From Phenylobacterium hankyongense (GTDB lineage: Bacteria > Pseudomonadota > Alphaproteobacteria > Caulobacterales > Caulobacteraceae): 64,000 nucleotides of DNA. Below, piece after piece: positions 42,581 to 51,070 of this stretch. The stretch covers positions 1,782,001-1,846,000 of the forward strand of contig NZ_QFYP01000001.1 of the NCBI RefSeq assembly GCF_003254505.1. Direction: 5' to 3'. The position numbers and the translations under genes were made by a program. The notes under the pieces are model-generated. The model was not told the origin of the DNA and searched no databases. It was given only the letters and a program-made list of their open reading frames with translations. Position 1 is the first letter of the stretch; every line of letters starts with the position of its first letter.

Positions 42581-43858
42581 ATGCGGATTTCGGTTGTGGC
42601 GGCGGCGGCCGCGGCGCTGTGGGCGGCTGCGGCGGGCGCGGAGGCGAAGACCGTGGCGGTGGCCGCCGAGCGGCTGCTGGACGTCGCCAGCGGCCGCTAT
42701 GTGGATCATCCGCTGGTGCTGATCGTCGACGGCCGCATCTCGGCGGTGGAGAAGCAGGGCGACGCGGTCCCGGCCGGCGCCGAGCGGGTGGAGCTGCCGG
42801 GGGTGACCCTGCTGCCGGGCCTGATCGACATGCACACCCACATCACAGCCTCGCCGCTCTACGGCGGCTACACCTACCTGCAGTACACCGACAGCTTCTG
42901 GCCGATCATCGCCACGAAGCACGCCAAGGACACCCTGGAGGCCGGCTTCACCACCATCCGCAACGTCGGCTCCGACAACTACGACGACGTCGGCCTGCGC
43001 GAGGCGATCGACGGCGGCTTCGTCGAAGGACCGCGGATCGTCGCCGCCACCTACGCCATCGGCTCCACCGGCGGGCACTGCGATTCGACCTTCTTCCCGC
43101 CGTCGATGAAGCAGAAGGGCGACGCGGTGATCGACAGCCCCGACGAGGGCCGCAAGATGGTCCGCCAGCTGCACAAGTACGGCGCCCAGGTGATCAAGAT
43201 CTGCGCCACCGGCGGGGTCTTCAGCCACGGCGACACGCCCGGCGCCCAGCAGCTGAGTCTCGAAGAGATCAAGGCCATCGTCGACGAGGCGCACATGACC
43301 GGGATGAAGGTCGCCGCCCACGCCCACGGCGCCTCCGGCATCAAGGCCGCGATCCTCGGCGGCGTCGACACCATCGAGCACGCCAGCCTGGTCGACGACG
43401 AGGGCATCAAGCTGGCGGCCCAGAAGGGCGCCTACTTCGGCATGGACATCTACAACACCGACTACACCCAGGCCGAGGGCAAGAAGAACGGCGTGCTGGA
43501 GGAGAACCTGCAGAAGGACCGCGATATCGGCGAGATCCAACGGCAGAACTTCCGCAAGGCGCTGAAGGCCGGCGTGAAGATGATCTTCTCCACCGACGCC
43601 GGCATCTATCCGCACGGGATGAACGCCAAGCAGTTCGCGGTCATGGTGCGCTATGGCGCGACGCCGCTGCAGGCGATCCAGACCGCGACCCTGAACGCCG
43701 CCCAGGCGCTCGGCCAGCCGAACGACGTCGGCCAGGTGGCGGTGGGCCGCTATGGCGACCTGGTCGGCGTGAAGGGCGATCCCCTGGCCGACGTCACCGT
43801 GCTCGAACATCCGGTGTTCGTGATGAAGGGCGGCGACGTGGTGAAGCGGGTCCCGTAG
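42581..43858 (+). CDS. Exported amidohydrolase (imidazolonepropionase-like/prolidase type)
   Basis: A 425-residue amidohydrolase with a signal peptide (MRISVVAAAAAALWAAAAGAEA), so it acts in the periplasm. Metal-binding motifs are LIDMHTHI, the lysine region QVIKICATGG, AHAHGASG, DTIEHAS and STDAGI, the full set for a two-metal amidohydrolase. Relatives cleave Xaa-Pro or other dipeptides and cyclic amides. It diverges from argB and lies between the argB operon and the engB operon, to which it is unrelated. Confidence 0.9.
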   Translation: MRISVVAAAAAALWAAAAGAEAKTVAVAAERLLDVASGRYVDHPLVLIVDGRISAVEKQGDAVPAGAERVELPGVTLLPGLIDMHTHITASPLYGGYTYLQYTDSFWPIIATKHAKDTLEAGFTTIRNVGSDNYDDVGLREAIDGGFVEGPRIVAATYAIGSTGGHCDSTFFPPSMKQKGDAVIDSPDEGRKMVRQLHKYGAQVIKICATGGVFSHGDTPGAQQLSLEEIKAIVDEAHMTGMKVAAHAHGASGIKAAILGGVDTIEHASLVDDEGIKLAAQKGAYFGMDIYNTDYTQAEGKKNGVLEENLQKDRDIGEIQRQNFRKALKAGVKMIFSTDAGIYPHGMNAKQFAVMVRYGATPLQAIQTATLNAAQALGQPNDVGQVAVGRYGDLVGVKGDPLADVTVLEHPVFVMKGGDVVKRVP

Positions 43859-43872
43859 CCGGGTCTCGCGTT

Positions 43873-43985
43873 CCTCCCTTTGTGGGGGAGGGGGACCGCG
43901 AAGCGGTGGAGGGGGTCAGCGTCGATCTCGGAGGACCCCCTCAGTCAGCTTCGCTGACAGCTCCCCCAGAGGGGGAGCAATCCGT
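43873..43985. repeat. Two-module intergenic hairpin repeat
   Basis: Left module with GGGGGACCGCGAAGCGGT and GGAGGGGGTC; right module GGACCCCCTCAGTCAGC-TTC-GCTGAC followed by GCTCCCCCAGAGGGGGAGC. It is nearly the reverse complement of the copy at 49864. It lies between the convergent amidohydrolase and engB genes. Confidence 0.8.
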
Positions 43986-43988
43986 CGT

Positions 43989-44636
43989 CTAGGTCGCGCA
44001 GGTCGCCGCGATCTCGGCGCGCAGCTCGGGGATGCCGAGGCCCTTCTCGGCCGAGGTGGCCAGCACCCGCGGGAAGGCGGCGGGGCGCTTGATCACCGCG
44101 GCCAGGGTCTTCTCGGTCATCGCCGCGACCTCGGAGGCCTTCAGCTTGTCGGCCTTGGTCAGGATGATCTGGTAGGAGACGGCGGCGGTGTCGAAGGCTT
44201 CCAGGGCCTCCTGGTCGACATCCTTCAGGCCATGGCGGGCGTCGATCAGCAGGTAGGCGCGCTTCAGGTTCGGCCGTCCGCGCAGATAGGCGCGGCCGAG
44301 GTTCTGGAACTTGCGGGCGGTGTCGCGGCTGACCTTGGCGAAGCCGTAGCCGGGCAGGTCCACCAGCCGCAGCTTCTCGTCGACCACGAAGAAGTTCACC
44401 TCGCGGGTGCGCCCCGGGGCCGTGGAGGCCCGCGCCAGGTGCAGCCGGCCGGTGACCGCGTTGATCAGCGACGACTTGCCGACGTTGGAGCGGCCGGCGA
44501 ACGCCACCTCCGGCAGGTCGGCGGGCGGCAGGCCGTCGATGGCGGCCGCACCCATCATGAAGTTGGTCTCGCGCGCGAAGAGCTTGCGGGCCGCCTCCAG
44601 CGTCTCGTCGTCGAAGGGCGCGGCGGGCTCGCTCAC
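43989..44636 (-). CDS. engB: Ribosome biogenesis GTPase EngB (YihA/YsxC)
   Basis: EngB is a small essential GTPase for assembly of the large ribosomal subunit. The 215-residue product has the P-loop [13 protein letters not shown], switch region with [15 protein letters not shown] (G3) and ILTKADK (G4), and the late TSAEKG (G5). The GTG start at 44636 overlaps the yidC stop by 4 bases (GTGA), so the two are coupled. It is the last gene of the rpmH-rnpA-yidC-engB operon. Confidence 0.95.
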   Translation of the reverse strand: MSEPAAPFDDETLEAARKLFARETNFMMGAAAIDGLPPADLPEVAFAGRSNVGKSSLINAVTGRLHLARASTAPGRTREVNFFVVDEKLRLVDLPGYGFAKVSRDTARKFQNLGRAYLRGRPNLKRAYLLIDARHGLKDVDQEALEAFDTAAVSYQIILTKADKLKASEVAAMTEKTLAAVIKRPAAFPRVLATSAEKGLGIPELRAEIAATCAT

Positions 44637-46435
44637 CCGGCGGCCTTGGCCCGGCCGGTCAGCTTGCCGATGATGCGGTCGATGGGGTTGTCCACCTTGA
44701 AGCGCCGCATGATCACGTACTGCTGCAGGATCGAGAGGACGTTGGTCCAGGTCCAGTAGATCAGCAGGCCGACCGCGAAGGGCGCCATGATGAAGGTGAA
44801 GATCACCGGCATCAGCTGGAAGATCCGCTGCTGGGTCGGGTCCGGCGCCGGCGGGTTCATGGTGGTCGAGAGCCACATGCTGACGCCGTAGATCAGCGGC
44901 AGGATGCCGATGTGCAGGCTGGTGTCGAGCAGGCCGCCGATCAGCGGGGCGTGGGCCGGATTCCAGGGAATGGCGCCGAACAGGTTCCAGACGGTGGTGG
45001 GATCGCGCGCCGAGAGGTCGCGGATCCAGCCGAGGAACGGCGCGTGCCGCATCTCGATGGTGACGCTCAGCACCTTGTAGAGGGCGAAGAACACCGGGAT
45101 CTGCAGGAGCAGCGGCAGGCAGCCGGCGACCGGATTGACCTTCTCCCGCTGGTAGAGGGCCATGATCTCCTGCTGCTGCTTGGCCGGGTCGTCCTTGTAG
45201 CGCTTGCGCAGCTCCTCCATCTGGGGCTGCACCTTCTTCATCTTGGTCATCGACTCGTACTGCTTGTTCGCGATCGGGAAGAACAAGAGCCGCACCGCGA
45301 CGGTGAGCACGAGGATGGCGACGCCGAAGCTGCCGACGTGGCTGTAGATGTACTGGAGGAAGGTGAAGATCGGCCGCGTGAAGAACCAGAACATGCCCCA
45401 GTCGACCGCGCTGTCGAAGCGCGGGATGCCGAGCTTGTCCTGGTAGGACTGCAGCACCGGAACGGTCTTGGCGCCGCCGAAGAAGTGGGTGGTCTCGGTG
45501 ACCTGCTGGCCGGGACCCACCGCGCGGGCCGCGCCCACGAAGTTGGCGTCGAAGATGTCGAGCCCGCCGGCCTTGGTGTCGCGGAACTGGCCCTGGAGCG
45601 CCTCGCCCTGGTTGGGGATCAGCGCCGCCAGCCAATATTTGTCGGTGATGCCGACCCAGCCGCCCTTGGACGCGATCGGGCCGGTGGCGCCGTCCTTCGC
45701 CCACTTTTTGTACTTGATCAGCTTCAGCGTCGGCTTGTCCTCGCCGAGCGCGCCGACTGCGCCTTCGTGCACCACCTGGCTGCCGGCGCTCGCCACCGGC
45801 ATGCCCTGGCGCTGGATGGAGCCGTAGGGGGCGAGCGTCACCGGCGCGGCCGAGTTGTTGGCCACCGTGTCGGTGATGGTGAACATGAAGCGGTCGTCGA
45901 CGTCGATCCGGCGGCTGAAGGTCAGGCCCTGGCCGTTGGCATAGGTCAGCACCACCGGCTGGCCGGGCGAGAGCGTCGAGCCCTGGGCCAGGGTCCAGAC
46001 GGTGTCGGAGGTCGGCAGGCCCGGCACGTTGGCGCCCGTCCAGCCCATTTCCGCGAACCAGGCGTGCGGCGCGCCTTCCGGGCGCAGCAGCTCCACCGGC
46101 GGGGAGTTGCGGTCCACCGTCTCGCGGTACTGGGTGAGGTAGAGGTCGTCGATCCGCGCGCCCTTCAGGGAGATCGAGCCCTTCAGCGCCGGGGTGACGA
46201 TCGGCACGCGCGGGCTGGCGGCCAGGGCCGCGGCGCGGGTGACCGCCGGCGGCACGTTCAGAACCGGCGCGCCGGGACGCTGCGCCTGCTGCGCGGTCGC
46301 GGCCGGCCTGGCCGCGGCGAGCTCAGCCTGGCGGCGCTTCTGCGCGGGCTCGAGCACGAACATCTGATAGACGATGAACAGGCCGAGCGCGCACACGAGG
46401 AAGATGATCGTGTTGCGGCTTGAATCTTCTTGCAT
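44633..46435 (-). CDS. yidC: Membrane protein insertase YidC
   Basis: YidC inserts proteins into the inner membrane, alone or with Sec. The 600-residue protein has an N-terminal membrane helix ([18 protein letters not shown]), a large periplasmic P2 domain (about 75-355) and five C-terminal helices starting near 370, with [14 protein letters not shown] and the cytoplasmic loop that holds the conserved arginine, then the late [18 protein letters not shown]. Length is typical for Gram-negative YidC. It is preceded by rnpA and coupled to engB. Confidence 0.96.
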   Translation of the reverse strand: MQEDSSRNTIIFLVCALGLFIVYQMFVLEPAQKRRQAELAAARPAATAQQAQRPGAPVLNVPPAVTRAAALAASPRVPIVTPALKGSISLKGARIDDLYLTQYRETVDRNSPPVELLRPEGAPHAWFAEMGWTGANVPGLPTSDTVWTLAQGSTLSPGQPVVLTYANGQGLTFSRRIDVDDRFMFTITDTVANNSAAPVTLAPYGSIQRQGMPVASAGSQVVHEGAVGALGEDKPTLKLIKYKKWAKDGATGPIASKGGWVGITDKYWLAALIPNQGEALQGQFRDTKAGGLDIFDANFVGAARAVGPGQQVTETTHFFGGAKTVPVLQSYQDKLGIPRFDSAVDWGMFWFFTRPIFTFLQYIYSHVGSFGVAILVLTVAVRLLFFPIANKQYESMTKMKKVQPQMEELRKRYKDDPAKQQQEIMALYQREKVNPVAGCLPLLLQIPVFFALYKVLSVTIEMRHAPFLGWIRDLSARDPTTVWNLFGAIPWNPAHAPLIGGLLDTSLHIGILPLIYGVSMWLSTTMNPPAPDPTQQRIFQLMPVIFTFIMAPFAVGLLIYWTWTNVLSILQQYVIMRRFKVDNPIDRIIGKLTGRAKAAG

Positions 46436-46450
46436 GTGCGGGGCGCGCGC

Positions 46451-46867
46451 TCAGGTCTCTAAGGAGGGTGGGGCGGGCGTCTCAGGATCGCGAGCCCGGC
46501 CGTCGCGTTCGGCCGCGAGCCTTATCAGCGCGCTTTTGACATCGTCAAGCAAACGCGGCCAGGGACGGGTGGTCACACCGCCGCGGGCGATGAACACATA
46601 GTCGACGCCCGGCCGGGCGAAATCGGGCAACAGCAGCCTGGCGGCCTCGCGCATCCGGCGCTTGGCGCGGTTGCGCTGCACGGCCCCGCCGATGCGTTTG
46701 GTGGCGGTGAAGCCGGCGCGGACCAGGACCTTGTCGTCGCCGCGCGGACGGGCCTGGACGACCACCGCGCCGCGGGCGCACGACGGCGCCTGCGCGCAGG
46801 CGAGGAACTCGGCGCGCTTGGTCAGGCGTTCGATGGGGGTGGGACCCGGGATGTCGGCGTCGGCCAT
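46451..46867 (-). CDS. rnpA: Ribonuclease P protein component
   Basis: RnpA is the small protein of RNase P that matures tRNA 5' ends. The 138-residue product has the family core: LTKRAEFLA near the start, the basic RNR motif VQRNRAKRRMREAARLL that contacts the catalytic RNA, and DYVFIARGG. The start MADADIPG at 46867 is chosen; the longer frame upstream runs through rpmH. It sits between rpmH and yidC, as in nearly all bacteria. Confidence 0.95.
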   Translation of the reverse strand: MADADIPGPTPIERLTKRAEFLACAQAPSCARGAVVVQARPRGDDKVLVRAGFTATKRIGGAVQRNRAKRRMREAARLLLPDFARPGVDYVFIARGGVTTRPWPRLLDDVKSALIRLAAERDGRARDPETPAPPSLET

Positions 46868-46896
46868 GCCGACACCCTTTACCTCAAGTGCGAGGT

Positions 46897-47031
46897 CTAG
46901 GCGCTGAGGCGCTTGCGGCCCTTGGCGCGACGACGGGCCAGAACCTTCTGGCCGTTCTTGGTCGACATGCGCAGACGGAAGCCGTGGCGACGCGCACGCA
47001 CGAGGCGGGAGGGCTGAAATGTGCGCTTCAC
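46897..47031 (-). CDS. rpmH: Large ribosomal subunit protein bL34
   Basis: The 44-residue basic protein is the classical bL34 sequence: [20 protein letters not shown], then [20 protein letters not shown]. The start is a GTG at 47031, matching the usual position of the first residues. It is the first gene of the operon with rnpA, yidC and engB, and has a strong promoter just upstream. Confidence 0.96.
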   Translation of the reverse strand: MKRTFQPSRLVRARRHGFRLRMSTKNGQKVLARRRAKGRKRLSA

Positions 47032-47065
47032 AACGAAAGCTCCGGGGTCGAAAATCGAGCGGCGG

Positions 47066-47094
47066 TGGATAGTGGACCCAGGCGTAGGTGTCAA
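47066..47094 (-). promoter_or_regulatory. Sigma70 promoter of the rpmH operon
   Basis: Read on the minus strand, a consensus -35 TTGACA (47089-47094) and a -10 TATCCA (47066-47071) are 17 bases apart. The -35 is perfect, the spacing is ideal and the -10 keeps the key TAT start. The predicted start of transcription lies about 25-30 bases before the rpmH GTG. This would drive rpmH, rnpA, yidC and engB. Confidence 0.8.
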
Positions 47095-47121
47095 CCGGCG
47101 TCGGCCTGAACAATCAGACTA

Positions 47122-48105
47122 TCACAGGTCCGGGCGGATGACGGTCTTGCCGATCACCTTGCGGTCGGCCAGCGAGTCGTAGGCGGCGCGCCAGTCGGCG
47201 AGGGGGTATTCCCGGTCCACCCGCGGCTTCACCTTGCCGTCTTCGGCCAGCCGCCAGATCGCCGCCTGGTTCTCGCGGCCCTTCTCCGGAAACCGGCGGC
47301 CGTACTCGCCGGCGCGCACGCCCATCAGCGAGAAGCCCTTGATCAGCGCCATGTTGACCGGCAGCACCGGCAGCCGCCCCGACGTGAAGCCGATGGAGAG
47401 CAGGCGCCCGTCGAAGGCGATGCAGCGGACGCTCTCGTCGAACACGTCGCCGCCGACCGGATCGTAGATCACGTCCGCGCCGCGCCCGTCGGTGATCGCC
47501 TTGACCTGGTCGCGGAAGCCGCCGGTCACGTTGACGATGGCGTCGGGGGCGTACTCGGCCTGGACGACCGCCAGCTTGGCGTCGGAGGCGGAGGCGGCGA
47601 TCACCTTCGCGCCGAGCACCTTTGCGAGATCGACGGCGGCGAGGCCGACGCCGCCGGCGGCGCCGTGCGCCAGCACCCATTCGCCGGGCTCCAGCCGGGC
47701 GCGGCGCACCAGGGCCACATAGGCGGTGAGATAGGCCGCGCCGTAGCCGGCCGCCTGGCCGAAGGACAGCCGCTCCGGCTTGCGCCGCAGCCCGGCCGCG
47801 GGCGTGACGGCGAACTCGGACACGCCGCCGATCCGCGCGCCGCCCACCACCGCGTCGCCCAGCTCGAACTCCGCGACGCCCTCGCCCAACGCCTCGACCT
47901 CGCCGGCGATCTCCAGGCCGGGGATGAAGGGCAGGGGCGGCTTATGCTGGTACTCGCCGCGGGTCTGCAGGAGGTCGGGGAAGTTGACCGCCGCGGCGCG
48001 GACGCGGATCCGCACCTCGCCGGGCCCCGGAGCCGGCGTCGGGACCTCCTTCAGCACGCAGCCGGCGTAGTCGGCGGCCAGAGCCTCGACCACCAGGGCG
48101 CGCAT
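47122..48105 (-). CDS. NADPH:quinone oxidoreductase-like zinc-free MDR protein
   Basis: The 327-residue product is a medium-chain dehydrogenase/reductase. It has the N-terminal GroES-like part with AAVNFPDLLQTRGEYQ, and the Rossmann domain with WVLAHGAAGGVGLAAVDLAK. It lacks the catalytic zinc cysteines, which fits quinone oxidoreductase (QOR) or acyl-CoA reductase-like members that use NADPH. It is the last gene of a TetR-esterase-oxidoreductase operon; its start overlaps the esterase stop by one base (TGATG). Substrate unknown. Confidence 0.9.
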   Translation of the reverse strand: MRALVVEALAADYAGCVLKEVPTPAPGPGEVRIRVRAAAVNFPDLLQTRGEYQHKPPLPFIPGLEIAGEVEALGEGVAEFELGDAVVGGARIGGVSEFAVTPAAGLRRKPERLSFGQAAGYGAAYLTAYVALVRRARLEPGEWVLAHGAAGGVGLAAVDLAKVLGAKVIAASASDAKLAVVQAEYAPDAIVNVTGGFRDQVKAITDGRGADVIYDPVGGDVFDESVRCIAFDGRLLSIGFTSGRLPVLPVNMALIKGFSLMGVRAGEYGRRFPEKGRENQAAIWRLAEDGKVKPRVDREYPLADWRAAYDSLADRKVIGKTVIRPDL

Positions 48106-49151
48106 CAGGCGATGCGGCCTTCCAGCCCTTCGCGCACCAGGCCGGCGATCTCGCGGCAGGCGACGTCGGCGCAGGGCACTGCGCCGGTGAAGGCGGTGAA
48201 GCCATGGGCCAGGGCGTCGTAGCAGCGGTAGACCACCGGCACGCCGGCCTCGCGCAGCCGGCGCGCATAGGCCTCGCCCTGGTCCAGCAAGGGGTCGAAG
48301 CCGGCGGTGACCACCACGGCCGGCGCCAGACCCTGCAGGTCCTTCTCGCGCAGCGGCGACAAGCGCGGATCGGCCGGGTCGTCGCCCGGGCCCATGTAGT
48401 GGCCCATGAACCAGTCCATGATCGGGCGCGAGAGCGGGAAGGCGTCGGCGTAGATGGTCATCGAGGCGCTTTCGCAGGCCACCTCGACGCAAGGGTAGAT
48501 CAGGAGCTGCACGGCCGGCTGCGGCTCGCCCGCGCGGTTCAGCTCCTGGCAGATGATGGCGGCGAAGTTGCCGCCCATGGAATCCCCGCCAATCGCCGCG
48601 GCCCCGTCAGGCGCGCCGAACCGGCCGGCGTTGTCGCGGCCCCAGCGGTAGGCGGCGAGCACGTCCTCCAGCCCGGCCGGGAAGCGGTGCTCCGGGGCCA
48701 GGCGATAGTCCACCGACAGCACCGGGCAGCGGGCCACGCTGGCCAGGATGCCGCAGAAGCTATGGCAGGTCTCCAGGTCGCCGATCACCCCGCCGCCGAA
48801 GTGGGCGAACACCAGCAGCGGCGCGTCGGCCGACTGGGCGTCCGGGCGGTAGGCCCTGAGCGGGATCGGCCCGTTCGGCCCCTCGATGGCGAGCTGCTCC
48901 GTGCGCACGCCCGGCTCCGGGTCGCCGCCCAGCGACTCCAGGCCGGCGGCGCTGGCGCGCCGGGCCTCCTCCGGCGTCAGCGTGGTCATGGAGGGCGCGC
49001 CGCGGCCCTGGGCGGCCAGGAACTGCAGGCGCGGGTCGAGGGTGCGGCCGCCCTGGTAGACCACCCCGCCGCCCGCCATCAGCCGCAGCAGCGGCTGCGG
49101 CAGGGAGAGCAGCTTGCGAAGCATGATCCGCTGGGTGGAGGCGTTGGGCAT
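48105..49151 (-). CDS. Alpha/beta hydrolase (hormone-sensitive lipase type)
   Basis: A 348-residue esterase of the HSL family. The nucleophile motif is GGDSMGGN, the acid is in AGFDPLLDQGEAY and the histidine in DALAHGFTAF. The oxyanion region, normally HGGGF, reads AHFGGGVIGD here, a small shift in the motif that may alter the substrate pocket. It lies 5 bases after the TetR gene in the same operon and just before the oxidoreductase gene, suggesting joint breakdown of an ester-containing compound, which is inference. Confidence 0.88.
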   Translation of the reverse strand: MPNASTQRIMLRKLLSLPQPLLRLMAGGGVVYQGGRTLDPRLQFLAAQGRGAPSMTTLTPEEARRASAAGLESLGGDPEPGVRTEQLAIEGPNGPIPLRAYRPDAQSADAPLLVFAHFGGGVIGDLETCHSFCGILASVARCPVLSVDYRLAPEHRFPAGLEDVLAAYRWGRDNAGRFGAPDGAAAIGGDSMGGNFAAIICQELNRAGEPQPAVQLLIYPCVEVACESASMTIYADAFPLSRPIMDWFMGHYMGPGDDPADPRLSPLREKDLQGLAPAVVVTAGFDPLLDQGEAYARRLREAGVPVVYRCYDALAHGFTAFTGAVPCADVACREIAGLVREGLEGRIA

Positions 49152-49156
49152 CAGGG

Positions 49157-49780
49157 TCAGCTCGCTTCCTGGGGCAGGCCCTTGAGGCCGTTCAGGATCA
49201 TGGCCACCGCGAAGTTCGCCGCCCGCTCGGTGTCGATCGGCCGGCGTTCCAGCATCTTGTCGCCCACGTCCCTGGCCACGGCTATGCAGGCCGCGGCCAT
49301 GAAGTCGGGATCCGCCGCCGGACCCTTGCGGCCGGCCACGGCCTCGACGAGGGCGTCGCGGACCTCGGCGAACACCGCCGCCATCTCGGGGGTCTCGCCC
49401 TGCACGTGGAGGTGCGGCTCGCCGGCGGGCCGCCGCGCCACCCAGTTGCGGTGCTCGTCGGCCAGGAAGCCGAAGTAGGCGCGGATGGCGGAACGCACGA
49501 AGGCCTCGAAGCCGGGGCTCTCGGCGCGCAGGCTCTTGAGGATCGGCCCGAAGCGTCGCGCGCCGTCGTCGGCCAGCGCGGCGAACACCTCCTCCTTGGA
49601 GCGGTAGTAGTTATAGAAGGTGCCGGCCGCGAGGCCGGTGCGCCGGATGATGTCGCGCACGGTGGCGGTCTCGTAGCCCAGCTCGCCGAACACCTCACGG
49701 GCCGCGTCCAGGATCGCCTGGCGGTTCTGGACCTTGGTCTGCTCGCGCTTGCCGACCGGAAGATAGGCGACCTGGGACAT
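49157..49780 (-). CDS. TetR/AcrR family regulator of the esterase operon
   Basis: The 207-residue repressor has the N-terminal TetR helix-turn-helix (about 22-68: AILDAAREVFGELGYETATVRDI then TGLAAGTFYNYYRSKEEVF) and a divergent ligand-binding C-terminal domain. The ATG at 49780 is chosen over a GTG at 49810 because a clear operator palindrome overlaps the latter. It is the first gene of an operon with an HSL esterase and a quinone-oxidoreductase-like gene and probably represses them until a small hydrophobic ligand binds. The ligand is unknown. Confidence 0.9.
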   Translation of the reverse strand: MSQVAYLPVGKREQTKVQNRQAILDAAREVFGELGYETATVRDIIRRTGLAAGTFYNYYRSKEEVFAALADDGARRFGPILKSLRAESPGFEAFVRSAIRAYFGFLADEHRNWVARRPAGEPHLHVQGETPEMAAVFAEVRDALVEAVAGRKGPAADPDFMAAACIAVARDVGDKMLERRPIDTERAANFAVAMILNGLKGLPQEAS

Positions 49781-49802
49781 GAAGCTCTGAGGCTGGCTCG
49801 AA

Positions 49803-49818
49803 AGTGACACGCGTCACT
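49803..49818. promoter_or_regulatory. Candidate TetR operator (inverted repeat)
   Basis: AGTGAC-N4-GTCACT at 49803-49818 is a perfect 6+6 inverted repeat with a 4-base centre (ACGC), 22 bases before the regulator ATG. Size and symmetry are those of TetR-family operators, and its place supports autoregulation of the whole operon. Confidence 0.65.
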
Positions 49819-49863
49819 CTAGAGCCGACCGCGACGGAAAGCCAATCCGGCGTCGCGATCACA

Positions 49864-49975
49864 GTTGCTCCCCCGCTGGGGGGAGCTGTCAGCAAAGCTG
49901 ACTGAGGGGGTCTTCCGAGGTCGGCGCTGACCCCCTCCACCGCTCCGCGGTCCCCTTCCCCAGAGGGGAGGAACT
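49864..49975. repeat. Two-module intergenic hairpin repeat
   Basis: GCTCCCCCGCTGGGGGGAGC, then GTCAGCAAAGCTGAC and GAGGGGGTCTTCC, followed by ACCCCCTCCACCGCTCCGCGGT and CCCCAGAGGGG. The module order is that of the copy at 39945 and of the reverse complement of the copy at 43873. It separates the SDR gene from the TetR operon. Confidence 0.8.
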
Positions 49976-49986
49976 CTGCCGCGGGC

Positions 49987-50895
49987 TCAGACCGTCCGCT
50001 GGGCGCGGTCCTTCTCGTTGGTGGCGCGGATGGCGTTGCGCGCGGCCTCCCACTCCTCGTCGCCCCAGGAGGCCAGGCGGGAGAACCCGCCGCCCTGCAG
50101 GTGGGAGCCGCCGTCGATGGCGATGGTCTGGCCGTTCACATAGGCCGACAGCGGATGCAGCAGGTAGACGGCCAGGTTGGCGAGCTCGCGCATCTCGCCG
50201 TTGCGGCCCAGCGGGATGGCCGGATCGGCGGGGCCCTCGTCGCGGCCCTGGCCGCTGGGGTTGAGCCGGGCGGTCATACCCTCGGTGGGAAAGGGGCCCG
50301 GCGCGATGGCGTTGAAGCGGATGCCGCGGTTGCCCCACTCCACCGCCAGCGACTGGGTCATGACGTTGAGGCCGGCCTTGGACATCGCCGAGGGCACTGT
50401 GAAGGGGCCGCCGTTCCACACCCAGGTGGTCAGGATCGAGACCACCGAGGCGTGCTTCTTCTCCGCCAGCCAGCGCTTGCCGGCCTCCAGGGTGACAAAG
50501 AAGCCGCCGCGGAAGACGATGTTGGCGATGGCGTCGAAGCCGCGGGCGCTGAGGTCCTCGGTGCGGCTGATGAAGTTGCCGGCGGCGTTGTTGACCAGGC
50601 CGGTCAGCGCCCCGCCGTCCGCCCAGATGGCATCCATCATCTCGGCGATGGCCTCAGGAACGCGGATATCGCAGGCCAGCCCCACGCACTTGCCGCCGTG
50701 GGCGTCGGTGAGGTCCTTGGCGGTGGCCTCCACCACGCCGCCGCGCCGGCCGCAGATGTAGACCTCCGCGCCCAACATCAGGCAGGCCTCGGCCATCACC
50801 TTGCCAAGTCCGGTCCCGCCGCCGGTGATCAGCACCCGCTCGCCGGTCATCAGGCCGGGCCGGAACATCAGGTCGCCCAGGGAAAGCTCGGCCAT
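49987..50895 (-). CDS. SDR family oxidoreductase, 2,4-dienoyl-CoA reductase-like
   Basis: A 302-residue short-chain dehydrogenase with the cofactor motif TGGGTGLGKVMA and NNAAGNF. In place of the usual YxxxK it has FTVPSAMSKAGLNVM and then SLAVEWGNRGIRFNAIAPGP. This matches mitochondrial/peroxisomal 2,4-dienoyl-CoA reductases, in which a Ser...Lys pair sits here. In those enzymes a Tyr lies about 11 residues earlier; in this protein that place reads TTWVWNGG, with Trp. The likely role is degradation of unsaturated fatty acyl-CoA. GAGGAGGA supports the ATG at 50895. Confidence 0.88.
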   Translation of the reverse strand: MAELSLGDLMFRPGLMTGERVLITGGGTGLGKVMAEACLMLGAEVYICGRRGGVVEATAKDLTDAHGGKCVGLACDIRVPEAIAEMMDAIWADGGALTGLVNNAAGNFISRTEDLSARGFDAIANIVFRGGFFVTLEAGKRWLAEKKHASVVSILTTWVWNGGPFTVPSAMSKAGLNVMTQSLAVEWGNRGIRFNAIAPGPFPTEGMTARLNPSGQGRDEGPADPAIPLGRNGEMRELANLAVYLLHPLSAYVNGQTIAIDGGSHLQGGGFSRLASWGDEEWEAARNAIRATNEKDRAQRTV

Positions 50896-51070
50896 GGGGT
50901 CGTCCTCCTCGCGTTGTCGCAGCCACTGCGATCCGCTAACGCTGGGGAGGTCAAGCCGTCCCCGCCGCGCCCACGTGTTCGCCATCGGCCTGCGCGCGGC
51001 GGATGAACCATCTTTTCGGTTGTGCGTTGGTAGCAGTTCGGGCTGATTTGGCTCGAAGCTAGGCAGCCCG

